DNA of 64,000 nt from Paraburkholderia ginsengisoli NBRC 100965 (GCF_000739735.1 NZ_BBJF01000002.1:1-64000); one strand, 5' to 3'. Positions 26,747 to 36,524 are shown, counted from the stretch's first letter. Numbers and translations are program-made. The notes: a model not told the origin generated them from the letters alone.

Positions 26747-28297
26747 GTGTCAGCGACGCTACGTTTTGACAATATCGGCAAAGTCTTTCCAGGCGTGCGT
26801 GCGCTCGACGGTGTGTCCTTCGACGTCAACGTCGGCCAGGTTCACGGCCTGATGGGCGAAAACGGCGCAGGGAAATCGACCCTGCTGAAGATACTCGGCG
26901 GTGAATATCAACCCGACTCGGGCCGCGTGCTGATCGACGGCAACGAGGTGCGCTTTTCGAGCGCGGCTTCGTCGATCGCGGCGGGCATCGCGGTGATTCA
27001 CCAGGAGCTGCAATACGTGCCCGATCTCACGGTCGCGGAAAACCTGCTGCTCGGCCAACTGCCGAACTCGCTCGGCTGGGTCAACAAGCGCGAAGCCAAG
27101 CGCTTCGTGCGCGAACGCCTCGAAGCGATGGGCGTGGCGCTCGATCCGAACGCGAAGCTGCGCAAGCTTTCGATCGCGCAACGGCAGATGGTCGAAATCT
27201 GCAAGGCGCTGCTGCGCAACGCGCGCGTGATCGCGCTCGACGAGCCGACCAGTTCGCTGTCGCATCGCGAGACCGAGGTGCTGTTCAAGCTGGTGCGCGA
27301 CCTGCGCGCCGACAATCGCGCGATGATCTACATCTCGCACCGGATGGACGAGATCTACGAGTTGTGCGACGCCTGCACGATCTTCCGCGACGGCCGCAAG
27401 ATCGCGTCGCATCCGACACTCGAAGGCGTGTCGCGCGACACCATCGTCAGCGAGATGGTGGGGCGTGAAATTTCGGACATCTACAACTATTCGGCGCGAC
27501 CGCTCGGCGAAGTGCGCTTCGCGGCGAAAGCGATCGAAGGCCATGCGCTCACGCAGCCGGCGAGCTTCGAAGTGCGGCGCGGCGAGATCGTCGGCTTCTT
27601 CGGGCTGGTGGGCGCGGGCCGCAGCGAGCTGATGCATCTCGTGTACGGCGCCGATCACAAGAAGGGCGGCGAACTGCTGCTCGACGGCAAGCCGATCAAG
27701 GTGCGCAGCGCGGGCGAAGCGATTCGGCACGGCATCGTGCTGTGTCCGGAAGACCGCAAGGAAGAGGGCATCGTCGCGATGGCGACGGTGTCGGAGAACA
27801 TCAATATCAGTTGCCGCCGGCACTATCTGCGCGCGGGGATGTTCCTCGATCGCAAGAAGGAAGCGGAAACCGCGGACCGTTTCATCAAGCTGCTGAAGAT
27901 CAAGACGCCGAGCCGCCGCCAGAAAATCCGCTTCCTGTCGGGGGGCAATCAGCAGAAGGCAATTCTGTCGCGCTGGCTCGCCGAGCCCGATCTGAAGGTC
28001 GTGATTCTCGACGAGCCGACACGCGGCATCGACGTCGGCGCGAAGCATGAAATCTACAACGTGATCCATCAGCTGGCCGAACGCGGCTGCGCGATCGTGA
28101 TGATCTCGTCGGAATTGCCGGAAGTGCTCGGCGTGTCCGACCGCATCGTCGTGATGCGCCAGGGCCGGATTTCCGGCGAGCTCGCGCGTCAGGATGCAAC
28201 GGAACAATCGGTGTTGAGCCTCGCGTTGCCGCAAAGCTCGACCGCGCTGCCCGGAACCGACACTGGAACCGACGCCGCCACCCAGCAGGCGGCCTGA
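26747..28297 (+). CDS. araG: Sugar ABC transporter ATP-binding protein (AraG)
   Basis: An ATPase of 516 residues with two fused ABC domains that powers uptake with AraF and AraH. Walker A of the first domain is GENGAGKST at 37-45; the second domain has the degenerate GLVGAGRSE. The signature motifs LSIAQRQ and LSGGNQQ are both present, the pattern of the Mgl/Rbs/Ara family. The GTG at 26747 is chosen because GAGGAGG sits five bases upstream and the family N-terminus begins there; the open frame further upstream is the structured leader. The C-terminus carries a short Ala/Thr-rich tail. Confidence 0.93.
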   Translation: MSATLRFDNIGKVFPGVRALDGVSFDVNVGQVHGLMGENGAGKSTLLKILGGEYQPDSGRVLIDGNEVRFSSAASSIAAGIAVIHQELQYVPDLTVAENLLLGQLPNSLGWVNKREAKRFVRERLEAMGVALDPNAKLRKLSIAQRQMVEICKALLRNARVIALDEPTSSLSHRETEVLFKLVRDLRADNRAMIYISHRMDEIYELCDACTIFRDGRKIASHPTLEGVSRDTIVSEMVGREISDIYNYSARPLGEVRFAAKAIEGHALTQPASFEVRRGEIVGFFGLVGAGRSELMHLVYGADHKKGGELLLDGKPIKVRSAGEAIRHGIVLCPEDRKEEGIVAMATVSENINISCRRHYLRAGMFLDRKKEAETADRFIKLLKIKTPSRRQKIRFLSGGNQQKAILSRWLAEPDLKVVILDEPTRGIDVGAKHEIYNVIHQLAERGCAIVMISSELPEVLGVSDRIVVMRQGRISGELARQDATEQSVLSLALPQSSTALPGTDTGTDAATQQAA

Positions 28298-28303
28298 ACC
28301 TTA

Positions 28304-28343
28304 TTGGACGCAAGTCCGGCAACCCGTGGGGATACGGGAGGAG
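28304..28343 (+). promoter_or_regulatory. Two tandem hairpins before araH, the second touching its ribosome binding site
   Basis: Hairpin 1 (28304-28319) has the stem GGAC/GTCC with loop GCAA and two weak closing pairs. Hairpin 2 (28323-28338) is CCCGT/ACGGG with a six-base loop; its 3' arm runs into the GGGAGGAG ribosome binding site at 28336-28343. Folding of hairpin 2 could limit araH translation. Confidence 0.45.
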
Positions 28344-28351
28344 TATTGAAC

Positions 28352-29368
28352 ATGCAAGCCAGAGAAAACCTCGCGCAACAGGCCGCCAAGAGCGCCGCCG
28401 ACGCGCTGATTCCGCAGACCAACGACAAGGCGAAATGGTGGCAGCAGATCACCGAGTACAGCCTGATCGTGATTTTCGTCGTGATGTTCGTCACGATGTC
28501 GCTGACCGTCGATCACTTCTTCTCGATCGAGAACATGCTCGGTCTCGCGCTGTCGATCTCGCAGATCGGCATGGTCGCGTGCACGATGATGTTCTGTCTC
28601 GCCTCGCGCGACTTCGACCTCTCGGTGGGCTCGACCGTCGCGTTCGCCGGCGTGCTGTGCGCGATGGTGCTCAACGCGACCGGCAATACCTTCATCGCGA
28701 TCATCGCGGCGGTCGCTGCGGGTGCGGTGATCGGTTTCGTCAACGGCGCGGTGATCGCATATCTGCGCATCAACGCGCTGATCACGACGTTGGCCACGAT
28801 GGAAATCGTTCGCGGCCTCGGCTTCATCGTGTCGCACGGGCAGGCCGTGGGCGTGTCGTCGGATACGTTCATCGCGCTCGGCGGCTTGAGCTTTTTCGGC
28901 GTGTCGCTGCCGATCTGGGTCACGCTGCTGTGCTTCATCGTGTTCGGCGTGATGCTCAACCAGACCGTGTACGGCCGCAATACGCTCGCGATCGGCGGCA
29001 ATCCGGAAGCGTCGCGGCTCGCCGGCATCAATGTCGAACGCACGCGCGTCTACATCTTCCTGATTCAGGGCGCAGTGACCGCGCTGGCCGGTGTGATTCT
29101 GGCGTCGCGCATCACGTCGGGTCAGCCGAATGCCGCTGAAGGCTTCGAGCTGAACGTGATCTCGGCGTGCGTGCTGGGCGGCGTGTCGCTGCTCGGCGGC
29201 CGTGCGACGATTTCCGGCGTCGTGATCGGCGTGCTGATCATGGGCACTGTCGAGAACGTGATGAACCTGATGAACATCGACGCGTTCTATCAGTACCTCG
29301 TGCGCGGCGCGATCCTGCTCGCCGCCGTGCTGCTCGACCAGTTGAAGAACCGCGGCTCGCGCGACTGA
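28352..29368 (+). CDS. araH: Sugar ABC transporter permease (AraH)
   Basis: An inner-membrane permease of 338 residues with eight to ten hydrophobic helices, of the RbsC/AraH family. Family signatures include LASRDFDLSVGSTVAFAGV and the EAA-like loop GRNTLAIGGNPEASRLAGI. The ATG at 28352 is supported by GGGAGGAG about nine bases upstream; an in-frame start at 28304 would lie within the hairpins. It completes the araF-araG-araH transporter and is followed by the second SDR after 52 bases. Confidence 0.93.
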   Translation: MQARENLAQQAAKSAADALIPQTNDKAKWWQQITEYSLIVIFVVMFVTMSLTVDHFFSIENMLGLALSISQIGMVACTMMFCLASRDFDLSVGSTVAFAGVLCAMVLNATGNTFIAIIAAVAAGAVIGFVNGAVIAYLRINALITTLATMEIVRGLGFIVSHGQAVGVSSDTFIALGGLSFFGVSLPIWVTLLCFIVFGVMLNQTVYGRNTLAIGGNPEASRLAGINVERTRVYIFLIQGAVTALAGVILASRITSGQPNAAEGFELNVISACVLGGVSLLGGRATISGVVIGVLIMGTVENVMNLMNIDAFYQYLVRGAILLAAVLLDQLKNRGSRD

Positions 29369-29420
29369 ACCCGCGACCGAGCCCGTCACTTACCTCATTA
29401 GCTCTCAAAGGAATCGAACG

Positions 29421-30221
29421 ATGTCGTCTCCGGCCAATGCAACTGCCCGTCTCGCGGACAACGCGTTCGCGCGCTATCCGAGTCTCGTCGACCGCACGGT
29501 GTTGATCACGGGCGGTGCGACCGGCATCGGCGCATCGTTCGTCGAGCATTTCGCGGCGCAAGGCGCGCGCGTCGCATTCTTCGATATCGACGCAAGCGCG
29601 GGTGAAGCGCTCGCCGACGAACTCGGCGATTCGAAGCACAAGCCGCTGTTCCTGTCGTGCGATCTGACCGACGTCGACGCGCTGCAAAAAGCGATCGCCG
29701 ACGTGAAGGCCTCGCTCGGCCCGATTCAGGTGCTGGTCAACAACGCGGCAAACGACAAGCGCCACGCGATCGGCGACGTGACGCGCGAGTTTTTCGACGC
29801 GGGCATCGCGGTGAATATCCGCCATCAGTTCTTCGCGGCTCAAGCGGTGATGGAAGACATGAAGGCCGCAAAGAGCGGCTCGATCATCAACCTCGGCTCG
29901 ATCAGCTGGATGTTGAAGAACGGCGGTTATCCGGTGTACGTGATGTCGAAATCGGCGGTGCAGGGTTTGACGCGCGGTCTCGCGCGCGACCTCGGGCACT
30001 TCAACATTCGCGTCAATACGCTGGTGCCGGGCTGGGTGATGACGGAGAAGCAGAAGCGCTTGTGGCTCGACGACAACGGCCGCCGGCAGATCAAGGAAGG
30101 GCAGTGCATCGACGCCGAACTGGAGCCGTCCGATCTCGCGCGCATGGCGCTGTTCCTCGCCGCCGACGACAGCCGCATGATCACCGCGCAGGACATCGTT
30201 GTTGACGGAGGCTGGGCGTGA
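29421..30221 (+). CDS. SDR-family aldose 1-dehydrogenase candidate
   Basis: A short-chain dehydrogenase of 266 residues with TGGATGIG, NNAANDKRHAIGD, the catalytic YVMSK and a C-terminal DIVVDGG. Its stop overlaps the SMP-30 lactonase start (GTGA). A dehydrogenase coupled to a lactonase and followed by an aldose epimerase points to oxidation of a free sugar (D-galactose or L-arabinose) to its lactone; this is inferred from context. The first 20 residues precede the Rossmann core and are not conserved in SDRs generally. Confidence 0.85.
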   Translation: MSSPANATARLADNAFARYPSLVDRTVLITGGATGIGASFVEHFAAQGARVAFFDIDASAGEALADELGDSKHKPLFLSCDLTDVDALQKAIADVKASLGPIQVLVNNAANDKRHAIGDVTREFFDAGIAVNIRHQFFAAQAVMEDMKAAKSGSIINLGSISWMLKNGGYPVYVMSKSAVQGLTRGLARDLGHFNIRVNTLVPGWVMTEKQKRLWLDDNGRRQIKEGQCIDAELEPSDLARMALFLAADDSRMITAQDIVVDGGWA

Positions 30222-31132
30222 GTGCCGGGCCGTCGTCATCCGGCGCAGCGTTGCGCGCGGCGCTGCTGCTCGACACGCAATGCACGCTTGGCGAAGCCGC
30301 GACGTGGTGCGCGCGAAGCGGCCGCTTCTACTGGACCGATATCGAAGGCGCGCGGCTGTGGCGCTTCGATCCGGACGACGGCGCCAGCACCTCCTGGAGC
30401 ATGCCTGAGCGGCTCGCGACGTTCGCGTTGTGCGCGAATCCGCGCTACCTGCTGCTCGGTCTCGCGACGCATCTGGCGTTTTTCGATTTGACGAGCGGCA
30501 AGACGCAACGCATCGTCGACGTGGAACCCGGCTTGAACACGCGCGTAAACGATGGCCGCTGCGATCGTCAGGGGCGCTTCGTATTCGGCACGAAAGACGA
30601 AGGTGCGCCGGCGCAACCGGTCGGCGGCTTTTACCGGCTCAATCATGATCTATCGCTGGAGCGCCTGCCGTTGCCCGCGCCCGCGATCTCGAACAGCATC
30701 GCGTTCAGTCCCGACGGCGCGACGATGTACTACTGCGATTCGAAGGTCCCTGAAATCCGCGCGTGCGACTATCGCGCGGACGGCAGCGTCGGCAACGATC
30801 GCCAGTTCACCCGCGTGGGCGACGCGGGCGTGGAACCGGACGGCTCGACCGTCGATCGCGACGGCGGTTTGTGGAACGCGCAATGGGGCGGCGCGCGCGT
30901 CGTGCGTTACGGTCCCGACGGCGTGGAGACCGAGCGCGTCGAGGTGCCGACGGCGCAACCCAGTTGCGTCGCGCTGGGCGGCCCGGAACTCGGCACGCTG
31001 TACATCACGAGCGCACGCGCGGACCTCGACGCCGCGGCGCTGGCGACCGATACTCACGCGGGCGGCGTGTTCGTCGCGACGCTGGCTCGACGCGGCTTGC
31101 CCGAGCCGGAGTTCCAGGGCGCGCCCGCTTAG
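30218..31132 (+). CDS. SMP-30/gluconolactonase-family sugar lactonase
   Basis: A six-bladed beta-propeller hydrolase of 304 residues that opens sugar lactones with a divalent metal. Family landmarks are GEAATWCARSGRFYWTDIEG near the N-terminus, RVNDGRCDRQGRFVFG with the metal-site Asn/Asp, NSIAFSPDGATMYYCDS and EPDGSTVDRDGGLWNAQWGG. The GTG start lies inside the dehydrogenase stop, so the lactone producer and the lactone opener are made together. The likely substrate is galactono- or arabinono-lactone (inference). Confidence 0.88.
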   Translation: MSAGPSSSGAALRAALLLDTQCTLGEAATWCARSGRFYWTDIEGARLWRFDPDDGASTSWSMPERLATFALCANPRYLLLGLATHLAFFDLTSGKTQRIVDVEPGLNTRVNDGRCDRQGRFVFGTKDEGAPAQPVGGFYRLNHDLSLERLPLPAPAISNSIAFSPDGATMYYCDSKVPEIRACDYRADGSVGNDRQFTRVGDAGVEPDGSTVDRDGGLWNAQWGGARVVRYGPDGVETERVEVPTAQPSCVALGGPELGTLYITSARADLDAAALATDTHAGGVFVATLARRGLPEPEFQGAPA

Positions 31133-31146
31133 CGCAGAATGACGCA

Positions 31147-31166
31147 GCCTCGCGTGTTCGCGAGGC
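31147..31166 (+). other. Hairpin after the lactonase gene
   Basis: GCCTCGCG/CGCGAGGC form a perfect 8-bp stem with a TGTT loop, 15 bases after the stop. No T run follows, so termination would have to be factor-dependent. The rest of the 213-base gap to the epimerase gene shows no clear promoter. Confidence 0.45.
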
Positions 31167-31345
31167 GCGGCGCCGCACCGGCCCGCAATGATTTTGAAAG
31201 CGAATAAGAAGGTGATGTCGCAATTCCAGTGGCAGCAAATCGGCAGCATGCAGTTCGGACCCAGAGGCGACCCATTCCAGAAAGGCGCCCACCAGAACCC
31301 GTCAGCGATGACGGCAATGTCCCAAGCCTCTCGATGGAGCCAGAT

Positions 31346-32410
31346 ATGACTGTTGCGAATCTTGTTTCCTCTTCCCCCACTTCTCAGAGCCGACGCTCGC
31401 GATTGGCCGCGGCGGCCAATCCGGTGCTGGCCGGGCCGAGTACGTCGGCGGTGGCGGTCGGCGAAAGCAGCGGCGGCGACGTCGCGTGCATCACGCTCGC
31501 CAACGCGCATTTGCGCCTCGACGTCGCGCCGACGCTAGGCGGCGGCGTCACCCGTTTCGACTGGCGCAACGACGGCGCGCTCACGCCGATTTTCCGGCGC
31601 TGCCGCCATGTCGGCACCGACACGCAGCCGAATCAGCTCGCCTGCTATCCGCTGCTGCCGTATTCGAACCGGATCGGCGGCGGGCGCTTCAGTGTGGCGG
31701 GGCGGCGGGTCGACGTGCCGCGCAATCGCGCCGACGAACCGTTGCCGATTCACGGCGACGGCTGGCTGTCGGCGTGGGAAGTGGCCGAGTCGGACCGCGA
31801 GAACGTGCGCCTGACGCTCGATCGCCACGACGGCAAGCCGTACGCGTTCCGCGCGACGCAAACGTATACGCTGGATGGGCCGACGCTGATCGTCACGCTG
31901 GAGATCGAGAATGCCGGGCGCGAAGCACTGCCGTTCGGACTCGGCGTGCATCCGTTTTTTGTGCGCGACGCGGATACCGAGTTGTCGGCGGCGGCGGGCG
32001 GCCTGTGGCTGTCCGGCGACGACTGGCTGCCGGTGCGTCACGTGCCGGCGCCGCCCGCGTGGCAATTCGGCGTCGCGTATCCGCTGCCGGAGACCATCGT
32101 CAATCACGCGTTCACCGGCTGGAGCGGGCAGGCGGCGGTGGTGTGGCCGAAGCGCCGCCTGTCGCTGAACATTGCCGCCGACACCGATTACTACGTGCTG
32201 TACACGCCGCCCGGCGAAGACTTTTTCTGCTTCGAGCCGGTCGACCACCCGATCAACGCGATGAACCTGGCCGGCGGCGCATGCGAAAACGGCATGACGC
32301 TATTGGGGCGCGGCGAGCGGTTGACGCGCACGTTCCGGTTCACGGTCGAGCGGACGGGACTGCGGTCGATGCCGGGCGCGCGGGGAACGCGGGGAGCGCG
32401 GCGGCAGTAG
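31346..32410 (+). CDS. Aldose 1-epimerase (galactose mutarotase-like)
   Basis: A protein of 354 residues of the galactose mutarotase-like fold, which interconverts alpha and beta anomers of aldoses. Visible family segments are [15 protein letters not shown] with the substrate Arg, [12 protein letters not shown] with the conserved His, FGLGVHPFF with the catalytic-type His and [14 protein letters not shown] with the catalytic Glu. The first 35 residues are a Ser/Ala-rich extension. ATG 31346 has TGGAG seven bases upstream; an in-frame ATG at 31334 is possible. It supports the sugar oxidation cluster by supplying the anomer used by the dehydrogenase. Confidence 0.88.
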   Translation: MTVANLVSSSPTSQSRRSRLAAAANPVLAGPSTSAVAVGESSGGDVACITLANAHLRLDVAPTLGGGVTRFDWRNDGALTPIFRRCRHVGTDTQPNQLACYPLLPYSNRIGGGRFSVAGRRVDVPRNRADEPLPIHGDGWLSAWEVAESDRENVRLTLDRHDGKPYAFRATQTYTLDGPTLIVTLEIENAGREALPFGLGVHPFFVRDADTELSAAAGGLWLSGDDWLPVRHVPAPPAWQFGVAYPLPETIVNHAFTGWSGQAAVVWPKRRLSLNIAADTDYYVLYTPPGEDFFCFEPVDHPINAMNLAGGACENGMTLLGRGERLTRTFRFTVERTGLRSMPGARGTRGARRQ

Positions 32411-32528
32411 CGGGGCGGCGTGCGGGAAGCGGCGCGGTTGTATGGCGCGTGCATCCCGCTACGTCCGCTGCACCCCACGTGCTCGCCCACCCCACACGTT
32501 TCGGCCGCGGGCCGCCGCGCAGGACAGG

Positions 32529-32534
32529 TAAAAT
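32529..32534 (+). promoter_or_regulatory. Probable -10 element of pyrF
   Basis: TAAAAT lies 41 bases upstream of the pyrF ATG in a local AT-richer patch. No convincing -35 hexamer is visible. Confidence 0.4.
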
Positions 32535-32574
32535 ACGCGGCTCCTCCGTTTTCCTGCTCGCCGCGAGACCCACC

Positions 32575-33390
32575 ATGTCCAATTTCATCCAGACACTCAA
32601 CGACGCCTGGCAGCGCACCAACTCGCTGCTGTGCGTCGGCCTCGATCCCGAGCCCAGCAAATTCCCGGGCGCGCTAGCGGGCCGGCCCGACGCGATTTTC
32701 GAGTTCTGCCGCACGATCGTCGATGCGACCGCGCCGTACGCGTCGTCGTTCAAACCGCAGATCGCCTACTTCGCGGCGCATCGCGCGGAAGACCAGCTCG
32801 AACAGCTGATCGCCCACATTCACGCGAACCATCCGGGCCTGCCGGTGATTCTGGACGCGAAGCGCGGCGACATCGGCAGCACCGCCGAGCAGTACGCGCG
32901 CGAGGCGTTCGAGCGCTATCTGGCGGACGCGGTGACGGTGAATCCGTACATGGGTTTCGATTCGATCCAGCCGTATCTGGAGCACGAAGGCAAGGGCGTG
33001 ATCGTGTTGTGCCGCACGTCGAACGCGGGCGGCTCGGATCTGCAATTCCTCGAAACGGGCGGGCGGCCGCTGTACCAGGTCGTCGCGCAACTGGCAGCGG
33101 ACAAGTGGAACGCGAGCGGGCAACTGGCGCTGGTGGTCGGCGCAACGTTCCCGAAGGAGATCGAAGCGGTGCGGACGATCGTCGGCGATATGCCGCTGCT
33201 GATTCCGGGCATTGGCGCACAGGGCGGCGATGTCGAGGCGACCGTCAACGCCGGGCGCACCGCGAACGGCACGGGCATGCTGATCAACTCATCGCGGGCG
33301 ATCATCTACGCAGGCAAGGGCGACGATTTCGCGCAAGCCGCAGCAAAGGCTGCGATGGAAACGCGTGACCGGATCAATGCGTTCCGGTGA
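32575..33390 (+). CDS. pyrF: Orotidine 5'-phosphate decarboxylase (PyrF type 2)
   Basis: PyrF decarboxylates OMP to UMP, the last step of de novo pyrimidine synthesis. The 271-residue length and start [16 protein letters not shown] fit the longer type 2 subfamily. The catalytic Lys/Asp array is [18 protein letters not shown], and the phosphate-binding end is [19 protein letters not shown]. The ATG at 32575 gives the family N-terminus [13 protein letters not shown] terminator follows at 33445. Confidence 0.96.
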   Translation: MSNFIQTLNDAWQRTNSLLCVGLDPEPSKFPGALAGRPDAIFEFCRTIVDATAPYASSFKPQIAYFAAHRAEDQLEQLIAHIHANHPGLPVILDAKRGDIGSTAEQYAREAFERYLADAVTVNPYMGFDSIQPYLEHEGKGVIVLCRTSNAGGSDLQFLETGGRPLYQVVAQLAADKWNASGQLALVVGATFPKEIEAVRTIVGDMPLLIPGIGAQGGDVEATVNAGRTANGTGMLINSSRAIIYAGKGDDFAQAAAKAAMETRDRINAFR

Positions 33391-33444
33391 GCGGCGACGT
33401 GGTGATTGGTGAAGCCGGCTGCGCTGGAAAAGCCGGCTGATTGA

Positions 33445-33467
33445 ACGGCCCGGACTCGGGCCGTTTT
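33445..33467 (+). terminator. Intrinsic terminator of pyrF
   Basis: The stem ACGGCCCG/CGGGCCGT with loop GACT is followed by TTTT, 55 bases after the pyrF stop. Confidence 0.8.
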
Positions 33468-33604
33468 GACGTGGTGGCTGGGAACGGTTCAGACCGTTCC
33501 GGCCGACGAGGCGCTCTGCATCCGAGCACAGCAAACCCCAGCCAATCTCAGGCGCAACGTGACGACGCCACGTCACGTGAACCGACCGAACCGACCAAAG
33601 CAAT

Positions 33605-34120
33605 TCAAGCCGTTGGCCCCAATCGCGCGATCAACTCCGCATGCCGCGGATGCTCCGCTTTCAGCGCTTCCACATCTGCGATCTCGAACTCGCTGAATTC
33701 GAACCCCGGCGCGACGGTGCAGCCCACCAACGCGAAGGTCGCGGGATCGGCGCACTCCGCCGCGAACCACAAGCCTGCCGGCACCACTGCCTGAAATACG
33801 GCGTCGGGATGCGTCAGCGTATTGCCGAGCGTGTGCGTGACCAGCGCGCCGTTCGCGTCGAGCACGTGGACGTTCAGCGACTCGCCCGCGTAGAAGTGCC
33901 AGACTTCGTCCGACTTGATTCGATGCCACGCCGAATGCGCGCCATCGCATAGCAGGTAGTAAATCGCGGTCGACGCCGAGCGCGTCTGCTCTGAGCCGTC
34001 ACCGTCGCGGCTCACGCGTACGGCTGACCGATACGTCTCGCTGAAAAATCCGCCTTCGGGATGCGGCTTCAGACCGAAGCGGCGAATCAGCTCGTCCTTG
34101 TCTGCGTGCGAATCCGGCAT
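33605..34120 (-). CDS. DUF985 cupin-family protein
   Basis: A single-domain cupin of 171 residues in the DUF985 (Cupin_5) family. Characteristic segments are LKPHPEGGFFSETYRS near the start, IYYLLCDGAHSAWHRIKSDEVWHFYAGE and VPAGLWFAAE. Structures of the family resemble sugar epimerases, but no enzyme activity is established. I start at ATG 34120, because a longer frame to 34189 overlaps the pncC coding region and adds unconserved residues. It is downstream of the CinA-like gene with a 22-base gap. Confidence 0.85.
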   Translation of the reverse strand: MPDSHADKDELIRRFGLKPHPEGGFFSETYRSAVRVSRDGDGSEQTRSASTAIYYLLCDGAHSAWHRIKSDEVWHFYAGESLNVHVLDANGALVTHTLGNTLTHPDAVFQAVVPAGLWFAAECADPATFALVGCTVAPGFEFSEFEIADVEALKAEHPRHAELIARLGPTA

Positions 34121-34142
34121 CGTTCCCGCCTTCAAACGAGGT

Positions 34143-34643
34143 TCAATATTCGCGTTCGTCGAGCAGCTCGAGCACGCCGCGCAGCGCATGCGCGGCGGCC
34201 TGCACGCGGATCTGCTCGCGGTCGCCCTTGAAGATCTTCGTTTCCACCGACGTATGCAGCCGGTTGCTCCAGCCGAACGAGACCATCCCGACCGGCTTGG
34301 TCTCGGTGCCGCCGCCCGGTCCGGCGACGCCGGTGATCGACAGCGACACCTGCGCGCGGCTGTTGCGCAGCGCGCCTTCGGCCATCGCGCGCGCGACCGG
34401 TTCGCTGACCGCGCCGTGCTTGTCGATCAGATCGGCAGGCACGCCGATCATCTCGCTCTTCGCCTGATTCGAATACGTGACGAAGCCGCGCTCGAACCAG
34501 CCGCTGCTTCCGGAGATGTCGGTGATCGCGGTCGCCACCATGCCGCCGGTGCACGACTCGGCGGTGACGAGCATCAGGCGCTGGTCGCGCAGACGGTTGC
34601 TCACGCGAATCGCGAGCTGATGAACGACGGAATCGGTAGGCAT
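34143..34643 (-). CDS. pncC: CinA-family nicotinamide-nucleotide amidohydrolase
   Basis: A protein of 166 residues consisting only of the C-terminal CinA domain. Such proteins deamidate NMN to nicotinate mononucleotide in pyridine nucleotide recycling. The signature TAESCTGGMVATAITDISGSS and SITGVAGPGGGTETKPVG are intact. The ATG at 34643 begins at the family N-terminus; the open frame to 34736 overlaps pgpA. Gene order pgpA-pncC on the same strand is common in proteobacteria. Confidence 0.93.
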   Translation of the reverse strand: MPTDSVVHQLAIRVSNRLRDQRLMLVTAESCTGGMVATAITDISGSSGWFERGFVTYSNQAKSEMIGVPADLIDKHGAVSEPVARAMAEGALRNSRAQVSLSITGVAGPGGGTETKPVGMVSFGWSNRLHTSVETKIFKGDREQIRVQAAAHALRGVLELLDEREY

Positions 34644-34710
34644 GGCGTCAGTCAATCCGGAAAACGAGGGCCGGCGGTCAGGCGCGGCAGGCGGCGATTG
34701 CCGGTAACGG

Positions 34711-35283
34711 TCAAACCGACATGCGCCACAGCGCAATCACGAGCAGCGTGAAAAAGGCCGCGACGAGGTCATCGAACATGATGCCGAAGCCGCCTTTCAG
34801 ACGGCGGTCGAAATAACTGATGGGCGGCGGCTTCACCATATCGAAGAAGCGGAACACGATGAACGCCCACAACTGGCCGGTCAGCGTGGCCGGCGTGACC
34901 ATCAGCAGCACCAGCCAGAATGCGATGATTTCATCCCACACGACCGGCGACGGATCGTCGATGCCGAGCCGCTTCGCGGTAAACCCGCAAATCGCAATCC
35001 CGCCGATGAAGCCCAGGCCGATCAGCAAGCCCCACTCGATCACGGTCAGATAGCGGCTCAATACGGCAAACGAGGCCCACGCGAACAGCGTGCCGATCGT
35101 GCCCGGTGCGACCGGCGACAAGCCGCTGCCGAAACCCAGCGACAGCAGGTGCAGCGGATGCGACAGCATGAAACGCGCGGTGGCGCGGCGCGGCTGCGGT
35201 CGAGGTGCGCGCGGCTTCGGCGCCTGGGGCGGCTCGCCGCCAATGAGATCGTCGGCGGGGCCGAGCGGGGGATCAGTCTGCAT
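34711..35283 (-). CDS. pgpA: Phosphatidylglycerophosphatase A
   Basis: PgpA removes the terminal phosphate of phosphatidylglycerophosphate to give phosphatidylglycerol. The 190-residue inner membrane protein has about four hydrophobic helices and the family start GFGSGLSPVAPGTIGTLFAW, DDPSPVVWDEIIAFW and GFGIMFDDLVAA. An N-terminal Pro/Arg-rich extension of about 35 residues precedes the domain. Its start lies within the end of thiL (11-base overlap), so the two are translationally linked. Confidence 0.94.
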   Translation of the reverse strand: MQTDPPLGPADDLIGGEPPQAPKPRAPRPQPRRATARFMLSHPLHLLSLGFGSGLSPVAPGTIGTLFAWASFAVLSRYLTVIEWGLLIGLGFIGGIAICGFTAKRLGIDDPSPVVWDEIIAFWLVLLMVTPATLTGQLWAFIVFRFFDMVKPPPISYFDRRLKGGFGIMFDDLVAAFFTLLVIALWRMSV

Positions 35284-36295
35284 GAAAGTGATCGAAGCCT
35301 TGCAACGTCAGGGTGAGCGGCGCGCCGGCGGCATCGCGCCAGTCGATTGCCGGGCGGTCGTCTGCCGCCTGGAGAGCGCTTATTGTACCGACGCGCGTGA
35401 CCGGAACGGCCGCCTCGCGCCCGGCCGCTTCGACCGCGGCGCGTGCCGTCGCCGGCGCGGTGAAACACAGCTCGTAGTCGTCGCCGCCGGCGAGCGTGCA
35501 GCGTCGCTGGATTTCGGGTGCGAGGCGGCGCAGCGCGGCGGAACGCGGCACGGCGTCGGCATCGACCGTGGCGCGCATACGCGAGCGTTCGAGGATATGC
35601 AACAGATCGCCCGCGAGACCGTCCGATAGGTCCAGCGCCGCATGCGCGATGCCGCGCAGCGCGAGACCGAGCGGCACGCGTGGCTCAGGCCGTTCGAGGG
35701 CGTGGCGAAATGTCGCAGCATCGCTGGCATCGGCCGACCACTCGCCGCGTTGCACGCCGAGTCCCGCGCGCGCGTCGCCGAGCGTGCCGGAAATCCAGAT
35801 GTCGTCGCCCGGCTTCGCGGCGTCGCGGCGCAGCGCGGCTTGCGGCGGCACGCTGCCGAACACGGTCACGCACAGATTCAACGGGCCACCCGTCGTGTCG
35901 CCGCCGATCAGTTCGCAGCCGTAGCGAGCGGCGAGCGCGAACAGTCCCTCGCTGAACGCGGCGAGCCAGGCTTCGTCCGCTTTCGGCAATGAAAACGCCA
36001 GCGTGAACGCCTGAGGTTGCGCGCCCATCGCGGCGAGGTCCGACAGATTCACCGCGAGCGTTTTGTGACCCAGCGCTTGGGGATCGACATCGGCGAAGAA
36101 ATGGCGCCCTTCCACCAGCATGTCCGTCGATATCGCCAGCATTTCGCCCGCGCGCGGCGCGAGCAGCGCGCAGTCGTCGCCGATGCCGAGTGCGCCGGCG
36201 GCGGTGTCGGACACACGTACGGCGGCGGCCCGGCGGGCAAAAAAACGGTCGATCAGCGAAAACTCGGAGAGCATGGTGGCAAAAGGTGAACTCAT
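35273..36295 (-). CDS. thiL: Thiamine-monophosphate kinase
   Basis: ThiL phosphorylates thiamine monophosphate to thiamine diphosphate with ATP. The 340-residue PurM-like enzyme shows SEFSLIDRFFARR at its start, the metal-binding GIGDDCALL, HKTLAVNLSDLAAMGA, ELIGGDTTGGP and GGDDYELCF near the end. I give the longest start at 36295; the ATG at 36274, where the family N-terminus MLSEFSLIDRFF begins, is an equally good choice, and neither has a clear ribosome binding site. It heads the thiL-pgpA-pncC-cupin run and diverges from maeB. Confidence 0.95.
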   Translation of the reverse strand: MSSPFATMLSEFSLIDRFFARRAAAVRVSDTAAGALGIGDDCALLAPRAGEMLAISTDMLVEGRHFFADVDPQALGHKTLAVNLSDLAAMGAQPQAFTLAFSLPKADEAWLAAFSEGLFALAARYGCELIGGDTTGGPLNLCVTVFGSVPPQAALRRDAAKPGDDIWISGTLGDARAGLGVQRGEWSADASDAATFRHALERPEPRVPLGLALRGIAHAALDLSDGLAGDLLHILERSRMRATVDADAVPRSAALRRLAPEIQRRCTLAGGDDYELCFTAPATARAAVEAAGREAAVPVTRVGTISALQAADDRPAIDWRDAAGAPLTLTLQGFDHFHAD

Positions 36296-36524
36296 AAGTG
36301 CCGCGAACGGCGGCTAACGGCGCGCATTGTACGAAGTTGCCACGCGATCGGCGCCTGGTGCGAACGTGAGGCCGGTCCGGATCGCGTCCGGGCGGGCACG
36401 CCGGCCCGGCGTTTCGCTCTGTTTAAGTCGCGGCAGTTGTACCCGTATTGAAGGAATCGTGTAGGCAATTGGGGCTACAATGCCGTCGAACGTCTATTCT
36501 AATCCGCACTTCGAAGCCCGCCTT

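Noticed and set aside
16348..32410. Genomic island carrying the tcu and dgo-ara clusters
   Set aside because: I see no integrase, transposase, tRNA gene or flanking direct repeat, and codon and base use look like the neighbouring core genes.
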